This document shows positions 1-13,722 of a stretch of DNA of 64,000 nt, one piece after another. How positions within the stretch are numbered: the stretch's first letter is position 1; each line of letters begins with the position of its first letter. Below the pieces are notes generated by a model. That model was given only the letters and a program-made list of their open reading frames with translations. It ran no database searches and was not told the origin of the DNA. The stretch is from the NCBI RefSeq assembly GCF_021462225.1, contig NC_061796.1, forward strand, positions 48,297,391 to 48,361,390, in the 5' to 3' direction. The position numbers and the translations under genes are program-made. This DNA is from Girardinichthys multiradiatus. Taxonomy: Eukaryota; Chordata; Actinopteri; Cyprinodontiformes; Goodeidae.

Positions 1-538
1 CGTTTCTGTAAATCAGCTCTGAAATGTTGGATTCGATAAAAAATATTCTTGTAAATGGATCAGGATCAGTCAGGAATGTGTTTTAGTGAAAACAACAGCG
101 CCCCCTTTGGTTCTGTCTGTACAGCACTGGTGATGAAGATGCACACCCCTGCTGATGGAGAGGTGTAACAATCCTTACCAATACTGACCTGCTCTGGTCA
201 CCCTGCTAGAAACAGTATTTCATCTTCTTGGTTTCAAACAGCTGGTACTGATCCATCTGTGCTCACGGGTCAGGAACTGAACTGCTCCAGTTGAGTTACT
301 AACTGAAACACCATCAAAAAGAAAAAGATTTAGGACCCAGACCAGACTTTAGAACTCACAGTCTGAGCATCACGTCCTAAAACCTGAAACTGAGTAGAAT
401 TATGTCCAAACTTTCTGACAGGTTCTGTTGCCATGTGGCTCATACTGAAACCAGAACACTAAGAACATAGGTAATGTGCTGCTGCAGAAACTCTAATAAA
501 AGAATCAGAACCGATCATGATTCATTCTGATGTCCGAT
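1..538. other. Intergenic DNA, nothing recognised
   Basis: No ORF of note, no repeat family and no RNA gene was recognised. The text is ordinary mixed-composition vertebrate DNA leading up to the minisatellite. Confidence 0.6.
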
Positions 539-2612
539 TCTTTACCAAACAGTCATGATGGATATTTCTTGTTGGATGTCTGTTGATGGATGTCGGATGT
601 TGGATGTCTGATGTTGGATGTCTGTTGATGGATGTCGGATGTCTGATGTTGGATGTCTGATGTTGGATGTCTGTTGATGGATGTCTGATGTTGGATGTCT
701 GATGTTGGATGTCTGTTGATGGATGTCGGATGTCTGATGTTGGATGTCTGTTGATGGATGTCTGAAGTTGGATATCTGATGTTGGATGTCTATTGATGGA
801 TGTCTGAAGTTGGATGTCTGATGTTGGATGTCTGTTGTTGGATGTCTGTTGATGGATGTCTGATGTTGGATGTCTGTTGATGGATGTCGGATGTCTGATG
901 TTGGATGTCGGATGTCTGATGTTGGATGTCTGATGTTGGATGTCTGATGTTGGATGTCTGTTGATGGATGTCGGATGTCTGATGTTGGATGTCGGATGTC
1001 TGATGTTGGATGTCTGATGTTGGATGTCTGTTGATGGATGTCTGATGTTGGATGTCTGATGTTGGATGTCTGTTGATGGATGTCGGATGTCTGATGTTGG
1101 ATGTCTGTTGATGGATGTCTGAAGTTGGATATCTGATGTTGGATGTCTGTTGATGGATGTCTGATGTTGGATGTCTGATGTTGGATGTCTGTTGATGGAT
1201 GTCGGATGTCTGATGTTGGATGTCTGTTGATGGATGTCTGAAGTTGGATATCTGATGTTGGATGTCTATTGATGGATGTCTGAAGTTGGATGTCTGATGT
1301 TGGATGTCTGTTGTTGGATGTCCGATGTTGGATGTCTGATGTTGGATGTCTGTTGATGGATGTCGGATGTCTGATGTTGGATGTCGGATGTCTGATGTTG
1401 GATGTCGGATGTTGGATGTCTGTTGATGGATGTCTGTTGATGGATGTCGGATGTCTGATGTTGGATGTCGGATGTCTGATGTTGGATGTCGGATGTTGGA
1501 TGTCTGATGTTGGATGTCTGATGTTGGATGTCTGTTGATGGATGTCGGATGTTGGATGTCTGATGTCTGATGTTGGATGTCGGATGTTGGATGTCTGATG
1601 TTGGATGTCTGATGTTGGATGTCTGTTGATGGATGTCGGATGTTGGATGTCTGATGTTGGATGTCTGATGTTGGATGTCTGATGTTGGATGTCTGATGTG
1701 GGATGTCTGATGTTGGATGTCTGATGTTGGATGTCTGAAGTTGGATGTCTGATGTTGGATGTCTGATGTTGGATGTCTGAAGTTGGATATCTGTTGATGG
1801 ATGTCGGATGTTGGATGTCTGATGTTGGATGTCTGATGTGGGATGTCTGATGTTGGATGTCTGATGTTGGATGTCTGAAGTTGGATGTCTGTTGATGGAT
1901 GTCGGATGTTGGATGTCTGATGTGGGATGTCTGTTGATGGATGTCTGTTGGATGTATTATGTTGGATGTCTGTTGTTGGATGTCTGATGTTGGATGTCTG
2001 AAGTTGGATGTCTGTTGATGGATGTCGGATGTTGGATGTCTGAAGTTGGATGTCTGTTGATGGATGTCTGTTGGATGTATTATGTTGGATGTCTGTTGTT
2101 GGATGTCTGATGTTGGATGTCTGAAGTTGGATGTCTGTTGATGGATGTCGGATGTTGGATGTCTGAAGTTGGATGTCTGTTGATGGATGTCGGATGTTGG
2201 ATGTCTGATGTTGGATGTCTGTTGATGGATGTCTGATGTCGGATGTTGGATGTCTGTTGATGGATGTCTGATGTTGGATGTCTGATGTCGGATGTCGGAT
2301 GTTGGATGTCTGATGTCGGATGTTGGATGTCTGATGTTGGATGTCTGATGTTGGATGTCGGATGTTGGATGTCTGATGTCGGATGTTGGATGTCTGATGT
2401 TGGATGTCTGATGTCGGATGTTGGATGTCTGTTGATGGATGTCTGATGTTGGATGTCTGATGTCGGATGTCGGATGTTGGATGTCTGATGTCGGATGTTG
2501 GATGTCTGATGTTGGATGTCTGATGTTGGATGTTGGATGTCTGATGTTGGATGTTGGATGTCTGATGTCGGATGTCTGTTGATGGATGTCTGATGTTGGA
2601 TGTCTGATGTCT
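539..2612 (+). repeat. Minisatellite with 7-bp base period
   Basis: About 2.07 kb of heptamers, chiefly GGATGTC alternating with TGATGTT, TGTTGAT or TGAAGTT, so the usual visible unit is a 14-bp dimer. About 296 heptamers fit. Because 7 bp times 3 is 21 bp, the array stays open in some frames and produces cysteine-rich pseudo-ORFs (DVGCLM-type) that are not genes. Rare variants mark larger duplications: the variant TCTATTGATGG with its surroundings recurs at 790 and 1266, 476 bp apart (68 heptamers). Confidence 0.95.
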
Positions 2613-2888
2613 GCAGGTACAGTTAGACTTGTACAGGTGTGTGTTTTAGAAATTAAAGGCTGATTCCACCTTTTTTATCTGAGCCTCATCAGAAAAACTT
2701 TAATTACAGCAATGGGAAAATATTTTTTTAATTTTCTGACCTTGTTCTGTATTCCATAATCTGAAAGTTCCATCCGTCCGTCATTTTTACAGGTTCCATA
2801 TTTAAAGCCTTTGTAGAAAATTTTACCATTTATTTTTCTGGTTCAAAAAATATAGAATATGCAGGGAGATGTTGGAGTTTTGACATTT

Positions 2889-4086
2889 AATTCAATTAAT
2901 TTTATTTATATAACACCAATTCACAACAGTCAGGTTCATACATTCTAATTAATCGTAATCATTGAACAGTTCAGTCAGATTCAGTTATTTATTCAAATTG
3001 GATAAAAAGTTTACAACAATGTCGTCTCAAGGAACCTCACAAAGGGTCCCACTGATGGTCATTGTTCTACCAAAAACCACAATGACTGGGATACCTCTCT
3101 CTGTCAGACTGATTATAACCATTGGAAAAGAGAAGGGGTCATACAGGTAGCAGAAATGGAGGGTGTGTTTGGACCTCAACCATAACTGAGCCGGTTTAGG
3201 CTAAACCTGACTCCCCCTTATTCCATCCAACAGGGAGGGAGGAAGGCTCCCTCCTTGATAAACTAAGCCACTCTAACTATAAGCTTTATCAAAAAGGAAA
3301 GTTTTAAGCCTAGCCTTAAAAGTAGACAGGGTGTCTGCCTCACGGACTAAAACTGGGAGCTGGTTCCACAGGAGAGGAACCTGATAACTAAAGGATCTGC
3401 CTCCCATTCTACTTCTAGAGACTCTAGGAACCACCAGTAAACCTGCAGTCTGAGAACAAAGTGCTCTGTTAGGAACATATGGACCAATCAGATCTCTGAT
3501 GTATGATGGAGCTAGATCATTAAGGGCTTTATATGTGAGGAGGATAATTTTAAATTATATTCTGGATTTAACAGGGAGCCAATGAAGGGAAGCTAAAATA
3601 GGAGAAATATGATCTCTCTTTTTAATTTTCATCAGAACTCTTGCTGCAGCATTTTGAATCAGCTGAAGGCTTTTAACTGCATTTTGTGGACATCCTGATA
3701 GTAAAGAATTACAATAGTCCAGCCTTGAAGTAACAAATGCATGGACTAGTTTTTCAGCGTCACTCCTGGATAGGATATTTCTAATTCTGGCAATGTTTCG
3801 GAGATGAAAGAAGGAAATCCTAGAAACCTGTTTAATATGGGATTTAAATGACATGTCCTAGTCAAAGTTAACACCAAGGTTTTTTACTTTATTACTGGAG
3901 GTCAATTTAATGCCATCCAGGTTAAGTGATTGACTAAGCAGTTTCTTTTTTAAAGACTCCGGTCCAAAGATGACAACTTCTGTCTTGTCTGAATTTAGAA
4001 ACAGAAATTTTAAAGTCATCCAAGTTTTTATATCTTCAAGACCTGCTTGTAGTCTATCTAACTGGTTGGGTTCATCAGGATTTAGA
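2889..4086 (-). mobile_element. L2/CR1-like LINE, 3' part of ORF2 and 3' UTR
   Basis: Read on the minus strand this is the C-terminal part of a non-LTR reverse transcriptase followed by a 3' UTR. The palm-to-thumb block around LNSDKTEVVIFGPE is followed by the conserved DYCNSLLSGCP and LHWLPVKSRI motifs. The 5' side is cut near 4086, just before the place where the + copy at 57085 carries its YADD motif. An in-frame TAG at 3858-3860 and a stop after SRI break the frame. The 3' end, toward 2889, has an A/T-rich tail of the kind ending many fish L2 copies. The strand is opposite to the copy at 57085-58270. The family name rests on motif recall, not on a search. Confidence 0.8.
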
Positions 4087-4560
4087 ACTTTGTTGGAAGC
4101 CTGCATAAAGTATTTCATGTTTATCATGTCGGACAAGGCAGTGGCACAAAATATTCTTGCATAAAAGGATAAAAAGACAAATGGTTCTTTCCTCTCAACC
4201 AACACAAGGGTCCTTTATTCACAACACTGGATACATGTCACCAAAGTATCCCCAGGAATCCCAACATGTTATTCGAATAAGTGTGTATTTATACAAAGTC
4301 ATATCATTTGTGTTTATGTGAAAATTCCAGCCAATCTACTCTCATTTTGAAACTTACGTAAAGGTTCTGTCACTCTGGACTCTAATGTCAAGTTGACCCG
4401 ATATGATTATTCCCATCCAGACTGTTTCTGAACTGGCCTATGTGCTTGTCTGAAATAACTCTTCAGTCTTTTCCACATGGAAACACATCCTTATCTACAC
4501 TTGGAAAATGTGACTTAGCTGTCTGTTTGATTAGCATAATAATAGAGCTGGTGTTAACAT
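4087..4560 (-). repeat. Possible LTR fragment (minus strand)
   Basis: On the minus strand a TATAAATA box (4286-4293) precedes an AATAAA signal (4214-4219) by about 70 bp. The same architecture is seen in the recognised retroviral LTR at 60962/61049. The sequence abuts the truncated LINE end. No second copy or internal retroviral genes were found, so this is an architectural guess only. Confidence 0.3.
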
Positions 4561-5640
4561 TAACTACCTAAAGTAGGTTTGAGATTTGAAATGAAAGGCA
4601 GGTCTTAAGCTGAGCTCCATGAAAGTGTGATGAGATATATTGATATTGGTGATGGTTTATTATTAATGTAATGTTGCAACTCTGTCTGAAAACAGTCAAA
4701 TAATGTTTACTGTTTTCTCTCCAGATTCAATCTCTATTGATTTATTTCATTTACACATTTTGCACCAAATGTCAAGAAAAGTGAGGCTATAAAAGCATAA
4801 ATATATCCTGTTTTTTATTTTAATTTTATAAATAAATTTGGCAATTTATTATTTTTGGCTTGAGTACCTGCCTCCAAACATGCCCATGCATGTTCTGACC
4901 AGCACCAGGTCCAATTGGGATGTGGTGCTGTTCTGCATATCTTTTGTATTTTCCCCTTCAGCATGAAGCCGTCTCTCAACATCAAGTTGCTTAAAGTAAA
5001 GGTCTATATTAGATGAACTATTAACAGCATTTTGGACGTTAACATTTGACCAATATAATTTCACAGTGACAGCTGATGAACCAATGACCATCACTGATTG
5101 ATGATGTCAAGTTCAACAGATTCTCTTTTTCAAAATAAATGAACTATTGATATGAGGAAAAAGACACAACATGTTGAAATGTGGAGGTTTTTACCAATGA
5201 GAACAATTTTGATATAATTTTCCCAGGAATAATTTCTAAAAACCCTCCAAATGTCTTGAAAAGCAGCCCAAACATGTTCAAAAAAAGCCCAACTGGGGGA
5301 AAACCAGTGCAGTCTGGCAACTTGCACAGCACTACATGTTGGAATAATTGAATAAAGATTTGTCTTATAGTTTCTCCTATTTTTTAACATAACTATTTGA
5401 TCTTATAATCATTCAAGATGTATGTGAGTAAATGATCTGATGAGTTGTCTGCAGGCAAAGATCATAAATGGAGCTGAGCTTGCAGAGAAGGAAGCAGTCC
5501 AGTTGAGGAGGTCATAAAGATGAAGGCTGAGTGCACTGAACAAAAGGCAACTGACCCTGGAAGCTGAAAGAGGACTGTGGAAATGTGTTTTTAATGGATA
5601 AAGATGTTTATGACTTGTTTACGATGCAGCTGTTGTTTTT
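4561..5640. other. Intergenic, nothing recognised
   Basis: A/T-rich DNA. Short open frames on the minus strand (for example 4849-5094 and 5130-5390) show no domain, no motif and no family resemblance that I recognise. They are treated as chance. Confidence 0.5.
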
Positions 5641-5862
5641 CCATCCTTTAGAGATTAATGTTCTTGTTAACTAGGGACCCCCCAAAGACAATAAAAAGAG
5701 GAAGCGGTTAGATGGGTTTCAGAGCGGTTGGGAGACTTGTAACTGAACATATCTCTGACTGTTCTCCTTGCAAAGCGAGTAAAATAACTAATACTTTGTC
5801 TCTCTCTTCTTTTTGTGTTGTTATACGTATTGTTAGGTTGTTTAAACCTGACACTACACCCC
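5641..5862 (+). repeat. Possible LTR R-U5 fragment
   Basis: An AATAAA at 5690-5695 is followed by a T/C-rich stretch that ends in CTGACA, resembling the R-U5 part of an LTR. There is no TATA box at a convincing distance and no partner copy in the window. Weak call. Confidence 0.2.
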
Positions 5863-8032
5863 AATCCCATAAAGAAAAGACTAATCAACAACAACAATAA
5901 ACATGATGATGCCCCCTTCACACCTCTGCCTAGTCCTCATATATGCATGCCTAGAACCGGGCCTGCTTAGAGATGACAACATCCAAAGATTTAAACAAAA
6001 TAAATAAAACTTGAGGTTATATCATGAAATTAAAAACATCAGTTAAATTCTCAGCAGCAAAGCAGTGTAACTCAGACTACCTAACCCAGGCCAACATAAC
6101 AAACAGATCTGTCTTTTATAAAGAAACTTACCTGATCAAAGAAACAGAAATCACATACATTCATCTTACCTTCCTAAATGAACAGAAACTGGAAAAAACA
6201 ACAAAATGACAGTTAAACCCTTAAAATGATCTCCTCTTAGTTGCAACACTGAACCTTTGAACAGAACATCATGTACACTGTTCGGATCATAATCGTAACT
6301 GAAGTAAAATATTTGAAGTGGATATCGATGGAATCACCTTTTCTCAGTATTCCCTTAATGTCCATCTTTAACAGTCCCACTCAGTGATAGTCTTCACACT
6401 GCAGCCCAAGTTCAGGAATCACAGAAAACAAAATACATGAGCAGAAATTAAACTCACTAGAGGGGAATATAGCAACCCTAATCCTAATCCTGCCTCTCAG
6501 GAAAACTTCTCTTCAAGTCCATAAAGAATGGAATCAATTCCAATTGATTTTACAAATCACTAAGAACTACACAAAGAAATCTTAAACAAATCAATTATTC
6601 AGTTATTTGATCATTAATTGCTCTCGAGATCTGTACTCGTGTTTATGCATATAATTTACATTGTATACATTCTGTATTATTGGACTTTGAATATTGTTTT
6701 ATCTTCATAATCCTAACTTCCTTTAACCATTGCTTCTGTATTAACATTTGAATTATTGTGACACCTCTTCTCACCTGCCAGAGTTGGCAGATGGACGTTG
6801 TTCTACACATCGTCTCTGATTAAAAGATAAATATTAACTTCTAATCCAAGTGATTAATCCTTATGCATCTATATACAGGGTGCAAAAACATACAGGACCC
6901 TGGAAATCTGTGCTGTGTCAGGAAAGTGAAGGTTTGTTGCCTCTCCAGCGTCTGGAACTTGTCAAGACGGCAGATAAACAAGAACTCCTCTTTGTTTCCA
7001 AGGGAGGCAGTTCGAGATTATTATTAAACTTAAACATTAAATCCAAGTTACATAAACTTTGCTAAACAGCTCATAGAGTTTACTGATAGTCTAAGACACG
7101 TGTTCTGTAAAGAGCCACGTCTAATGTCACCGCAGTATTTTACACTAAAGAAAATTAAAGATAATTTATAACTGTTCGTTCACACAGTCAACAATGTAAT
7201 CACTGAAAAACATCCTAGTAACATTGCTCTGTTACTAGGATGCAATTTTGGCTTAAATATCTTCCCTTCTGAAGCAAATCATTTATTAAAATTACATTTC
7301 TACAGAAAACAAGTAAACTATTTTATCTTAGAAATATGGAGAGTAACTGTGCATCTCAAACAATCATTATTTGTCAAAACTGAAGTATGATTTCTTGTAC
7401 TTCAGTATCTTAAAATGTAAAAACCTTCCAGTGGTGTTGGTTTCATAATTCATTCAAGTTCATTTATTCTAATTTAAGCAATTTTTTGTTCATTTCCTGT
7501 TCCAGTTTTTCCATCATTGAAGGTTTCAATATTTTGCAAACGTGAAGTTTCTCTCCATATGACTGAATATACCTTTCATGATATGAGTCCTGCCTCCGCT
7601 GGTTGTCATATTCTCTTAAACGTTAATTGCCTTATTTTATTCTTGTGTCCTGTTCATGGTGCATTTTAGTTAGTTAGTATTATCTGTAAAAACATTTCCC
7701 TTGGTCAGTTTAAGTCCTAGTATTTCTGTTTCCTACTTTCTACTTTTACCATACACATAGAGTCAGTTTCATTCACTCATCACAGGTGAATACTTTCTGT
7801 TCATGCTATGCCAAGCCTGCCCATGTTTGCTGTAAGCCTGGCTGTAAGTTGTCACTTTCATTCATTTAAACCATTCTACTCTCTGTTCTACTTCCTGCCT
7901 GTCTGCATGCTGGGATCCAATCCAAAACCACATCCTGACCCTAAATAGCCTTCAGAGGGAAAATAGTTTCTGGAAACATCCCTTAAAGTTTAGATTTGAA
8001 GTAAAATCACATAACAGGCACACGTACAGGTA
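5863..8032. other. Intergenic, nothing recognised
   Basis: About 2.2 kb of A/T-rich sequence between the low-confidence LTR scrap and the 23-bp satellite. Short ORFs (6024-6209, 6850-7065) have no recognisable domain. I see no RNA gene and no clear repeat. Confidence 0.5.
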
Positions 8033-11000
8033 CCATTACCAGTACATGTCTGACCCTCACCATGAACAGTACATACCTGACCCTCACCATGACCAGTACA
8101 TGTCTGACACCATAACCAGTACATATCTGACACCATAACCAGTACATATCTGACACCATAACCAGTACATATCTGACACCATAACCAGTACATATCTGAC
8201 ACCATGACCAGTACATATCTGACACCATGACCAGTACATATCTGACACCATGACCAGTACATATCTGACACCATGACCAGTACATGTCTGACACCATGAC
8301 CAGTACATATCTGACACCATGACCAGTACATGTCTGACACCATGACCAGTACATATCTGACACCATGACCAGTACATATCTGACACCATAACCAGTACAT
8401 ATCTGACACCATAACCAGTACATATCTGACACCATAACCAGTACATATCTGACACCATAACCAGTACATATCTGACACCATAACCAGTACATATCTGACA
8501 CCATAACCAGTACATGTCTGACACCATGACCAGTACATGTCTGACACCATGACCAGTACATGTCTGACACCATAACCAGTACATATCTGACACCATGACC
8601 AGTACATATCTGACACCATAACCAGTACATATCTGACACCATGACCAGTACATATCTGACACCATGACCAGTTCATATCTGACACCATGACCAGTACATA
8701 TCTGACACCATGACCAGTTCATATCTGACACCATGACCAGTACATATCTGACACCATGACCAGTACATATCTGACACCATGACCAGTTCATATCTGACAC
8801 CATGACCAGTACATATCTGACACCATGACCAGTTCATATCTGACACCATGACCAGTACATATCTGACACCATGACCAGTTCATATCTGACACCATGACCA
8901 GTACATATCTGACACCATAACCAGTACATATCTGACACCATGACCAGTACATATCTGACACCATAACCAGTACATATCTGACACCATAACCAGTACATAT
9001 CTGACACCATAACCAGTACATATCTGACACCATAACCAGTACATGTCTGACACCATGACCAGTACATATCTGACACCATGACCAGTACATATCTGACACC
9101 ATGACCAGTACATATCTGACACCATAACCAGTACATATCTGACACCATGACCAGTTCATATCTGACACCATGACCAGTACATATCTGACACCAGACCAGT
9201 TCATATCTGACACCATGACCAGTACATATCTGACACCATGACCAGTTCATATCTGACACCATGACCAGTACATATCTGACACCATAACCAGTACATATCT
9301 GACACCATGACCAGTACATATCTGACACCATAACCAGTACATATCTGACACCATAACCAGTACATATCTGACACCATAACCAGTACATATCTGACACCAT
9401 AACCAGTACATGTCTGACACCATGACCAGTACATATCTGACACCATGACCAGTACATATCTGACACCATAACCAGTACATATCTGACACCATAACCAGTA
9501 CATATCTGACACCATAACCAGTACATATCTGACACCATAACCAGTACATGTCTGACACCATGACCAGTACATATCTGACACCATGACCAGTACATATCTG
9601 ACACCATAACCAGTACATATCTGACACCATAACCAGTACATATCTGACACCATAACCAGTACATATCTGACACCATAACCAGTACATGTCTGACACCATG
9701 ACCAGTACATATCTGACACCATGACCAGTACATATCTGACACCATGACCAGTACATATCTGACACCATAACCAGTACATATCTGACACCATGACCAGTAC
9801 ATATCTGACACCATAACCAGTACATATCTGACACCATGACCAGTACATATCTGACACCATGACCAGTACATATCTGACACCATAACCAGTACATATCTGA
9901 CACCATGACCAGTTCATATCTGACACCATGACCAGTACATATCTGACACCATGACCAGTACATATCTGACACCATGACCAGTACATATCTGACACCATGA
10001 CCAGTTCATATCTGACACCATGACCAGTACATATCTGACACCATAACCAGTACATGTCTGACACCATAACCAGTACATATCTGACACCATGACCAGTACA
10101 TATCTGACACCATAACCAGTACATGTCTGACACCATGACCAGTACATATCTGACACCATGACCAGTACATATCTGACACCATGACCAGTACATATCTGAC
10201 ACCATGACCAGTACATATCTGACACCATGACCAGTACATATCTGACACCATGACCAGTACATATCTGACACCATGACCAGTACATATCTGACACCATGAC
10301 CAGTACATGTCTGACACCATGACCAGTACATATCTGACACCATGACCAGTACATATCTGACACCATGACCAGTACATATCTGACACCATAACCAGTACAT
10401 ATCTGACACCATGACCAGTACATATCTGACACCATGACCAGTACATATCTGACACCATGACCAGTACATATCTGACACCATGACCAGTACATGTCTGACA
10501 CCATGACCAGTACATATCTGACACCATGACCAGTACATATCTGACACCATGACCAGTACATGTCTGACACCATAACCAGTACATATCTGACACCATGACC
10601 AGTACATATCTGACACCATGACCAGTACATATCTGACACCATGACCAGTACATATCTGACACCATGACCAGTACATATCTGACACCATGACCAGTACATA
10701 TCTGAACACCATGACCAGTACATGTCTGACACCATGACCAGTACATATCTGACACCATGACCAGTACATATCTGACACCATAACCAGTACATATCTGACA
10801 CCATAACCAGTACATATCTGACACCATGACCAGTACATATCTGACACCATAACCAGTACATATCTGACACCATAACCAGTACATATCTGACACCATGACC
10901 AGTACATGTCTGACACCATGACCAGTACATATCTGACACCATGACCAGTACATATCTGACACCATAACCAGTACATATCTGACACCATGACCAGTACATA

Positions 11001-12865
11001 TCTGACACCATAACCAGTACATATCTGACACCATAACCAGTACATATCTGACACCATGACCAGTACATATCTGACACCATGACCAGTACATATCTGACAC
11101 CATGACCAGTACATATCTGACACCATGACCAGTACATATCTGACACCATGACCAGTACATATCTGACACCATGACCAGTACATATCTGACACCATGACCA
11201 GTACATATCTGACACCATGACCATACATATCTGACACCAGAACCAGTACATATCTGACACCATAACCAGTACATATCTGACACCATGACCAGTACATATC
11301 TGACACCATACCAGTACATATCTGACACCATGACCAGTACATATCTGACACCATGACCAGTACATATCTGACACCATGACCAGTACATATCTGACACCAT
11401 GACCAGTACATATCTGACACCATGACCAGTACATATCTGACACCATAACCAGTACATATCTGACACCATGACCAGTACATATCTGACACCATAACCAGTA
11501 CATGTCTGACACCATGACCAGTATCATGCTGACACCATGACCAGTTACATATCTGACACCATGACCAGTACATATCTACACCATGACCAGTACATATCTG
11601 ACACCAGAACCAGTAGCATATCTGACACCATGACCAGTACATTCTGACACCATGACCATACATATCTGACACCATGACCAGGACATAGTCTGACACCATA
11701 ACCAGTACATATCTGACACATAACCAGTACATATCTGACACCATGACCAGGTACATATCTGACACATGACCAGTACATATCTGACACCATGACCAGTACA
11801 TATCTGACACCAGACCAGTACATATCTGACACCATGACCAGTACATATCTGACACCATAACCAGTACATATCTGACACCATAACCAGTACATATCTGACA
11901 CCATGACCAGTACATATCTGACACCATAACCAGTACATATCTGACACCATAACCAGTACATATCTGACACCATAACCAGTACATATCTGACACCATGACC
12001 AGTACATGTCTGACACCATGACCAGTACATTTCTGACACCATAACCAGTACATAGTCTGACACCATAACCATACAATTCTGACACCATGACCAGTACATA
12101 TCTGACACCAATAACCATACATATCTGCAACCATAACCAGTACATGTCTGACAACATGACCGTACATATCTGCACCAACCATGACACAGTACGATCTGAC
12201 ACATGACCAGTACAGTCTGCAACATAACCATAATATCTGACACCATACCAGACTATCTGAGCCCATACAAGTACATGTCTGACACATGACCAGTAATAAT
12301 CGACCCAATGCCATACATATCTGACACCATGACAAGATTTTCATATCTGACACCATGACCAGTACATATCTGAACCATTGACCAGTACCATATCTGACAC
12401 CATAACCAGGACATATCGGACACCATAACCAGTACATGACGAAACCATACCAGTACAATGTCTGACCCATGTACCATAAATATATGACCAGTACATATCT
12501 GACACCATGACCAGTTCATATCTGACACCATGACCAGTACATATCTGACACCATGACCAGTACATATCTGACACCATAACCAGTACATATCTGACACCAT
12601 GACCAGTACATATCTGACACCATAACCAGTACATATCTGACACCATAACCAGTACATATCTGACACCATAACCAGTACATATCTGACACCATAACCAGTA
12701 CATGTCTGACACCATGACCAGTACATATCTGACACCATAACCAGTACATATCTGACACCATAACCAGTACATATCTGACACCATAACCAGTACATATCTG
12801 ACACCATGACCAGTACATATCAGACACCATGACCAGTACATGTCTGACACCATGACCAGTACATG

Positions 12866-12945
12866 TATGACCCTCACCATGACCAGTACATACCTGACCC
12901 TCACCATGACCAGTACATATCTGACCCTCACCATGACCAGTACAT
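12866..12945. repeat. 26-bp variant monomers inside the satellite
   Basis: Three units here carry CTGACCCTCACCATG instead of CTGACACCATG, making them 3 bp longer. The only other place with this variant is the left edge of the array (about 8050-8095). An edge-type monomer in the interior marks a former boundary, an internal duplication, or a join made during assembly. Confidence 0.85.
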
Positions 12946-13482
12946 ATCTGACACCATGACCAGTACATATCTGACACCATAACCAGTACATATCTGACAC
13001 CATGACCAGTACATGCTCGACACCATGACCAGTACATGTCTGACACCATGACCAGTACATATCTGACACCCTGACCCAGTACATGTCTGACACCATGACC
13101 AGTACATGTCTGACACCATAACCAGTACATGTCTGACACCATGACCAGTACATATCTGACACCATAAACAGTACATATCTGACACCATGACCAGTACATG
13201 TCTGACCCATAACCAGTACATGTCTGACACCCATGACCAGTACATGTCTGAACCCATACCAGTTACATCTCTGACACCATGACCCAGTACATTCGACACC
13301 ATGAACCAGTACATGTCTGACACCATGAACCAGTACATATCTGACACCATAACCAGTACATATCTGAACCATTGACCAGTTACATATTGACACCATGACC
13401 AGTACATTTCTGACACCATGACCAGTACATATCTGACACCATGACCAGTACATATCTGACACCATGACAGTACATGTCTGAC

Positions 13483-13722
13483 NNNNNNNNNNNNNNNNNN
13501 NNNNNNNNNNNNNNNNNNNNNNNNNNNNNNNNNNNNNNNNNNNNNNNNNNNNNNNNNNNNNNNNNNNNNNNNNNNNNNNNNNNNNNNNNNNNNNNNNNNN
13601 NNNNNNNNNNNNNNNNNNNNNNNNNNNNNNNNNNNNNNNNNNNNNNNNNNNNNNNNNNNNNNNNNNNNNNNNNNNNNNNNNNNNNNNNNNNNNNNNNNNN
13701 NNNNNNNNNNNNNNNNNNNNNN
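13483..13722. other. Assembly gap (240 N)
   Basis: Exactly 240 undetermined bases inside the 23-bp satellite, flanked on both sides by monomers rich in single-base insertions and deletions. The true length of missing sequence is unknown. Confidence 1.

Noticed and set aside
1290..2446. Cysteine-rich ORFs in the 7-bp minisatellite
   Set aside because: Produced by the repeat; 7-bp units read through three phases without stops.
4849..6209. Several 60-86 codon ORFs
   Set aside because: No similarity, no codon bias and no context; expected by chance in A/T-rich DNA.
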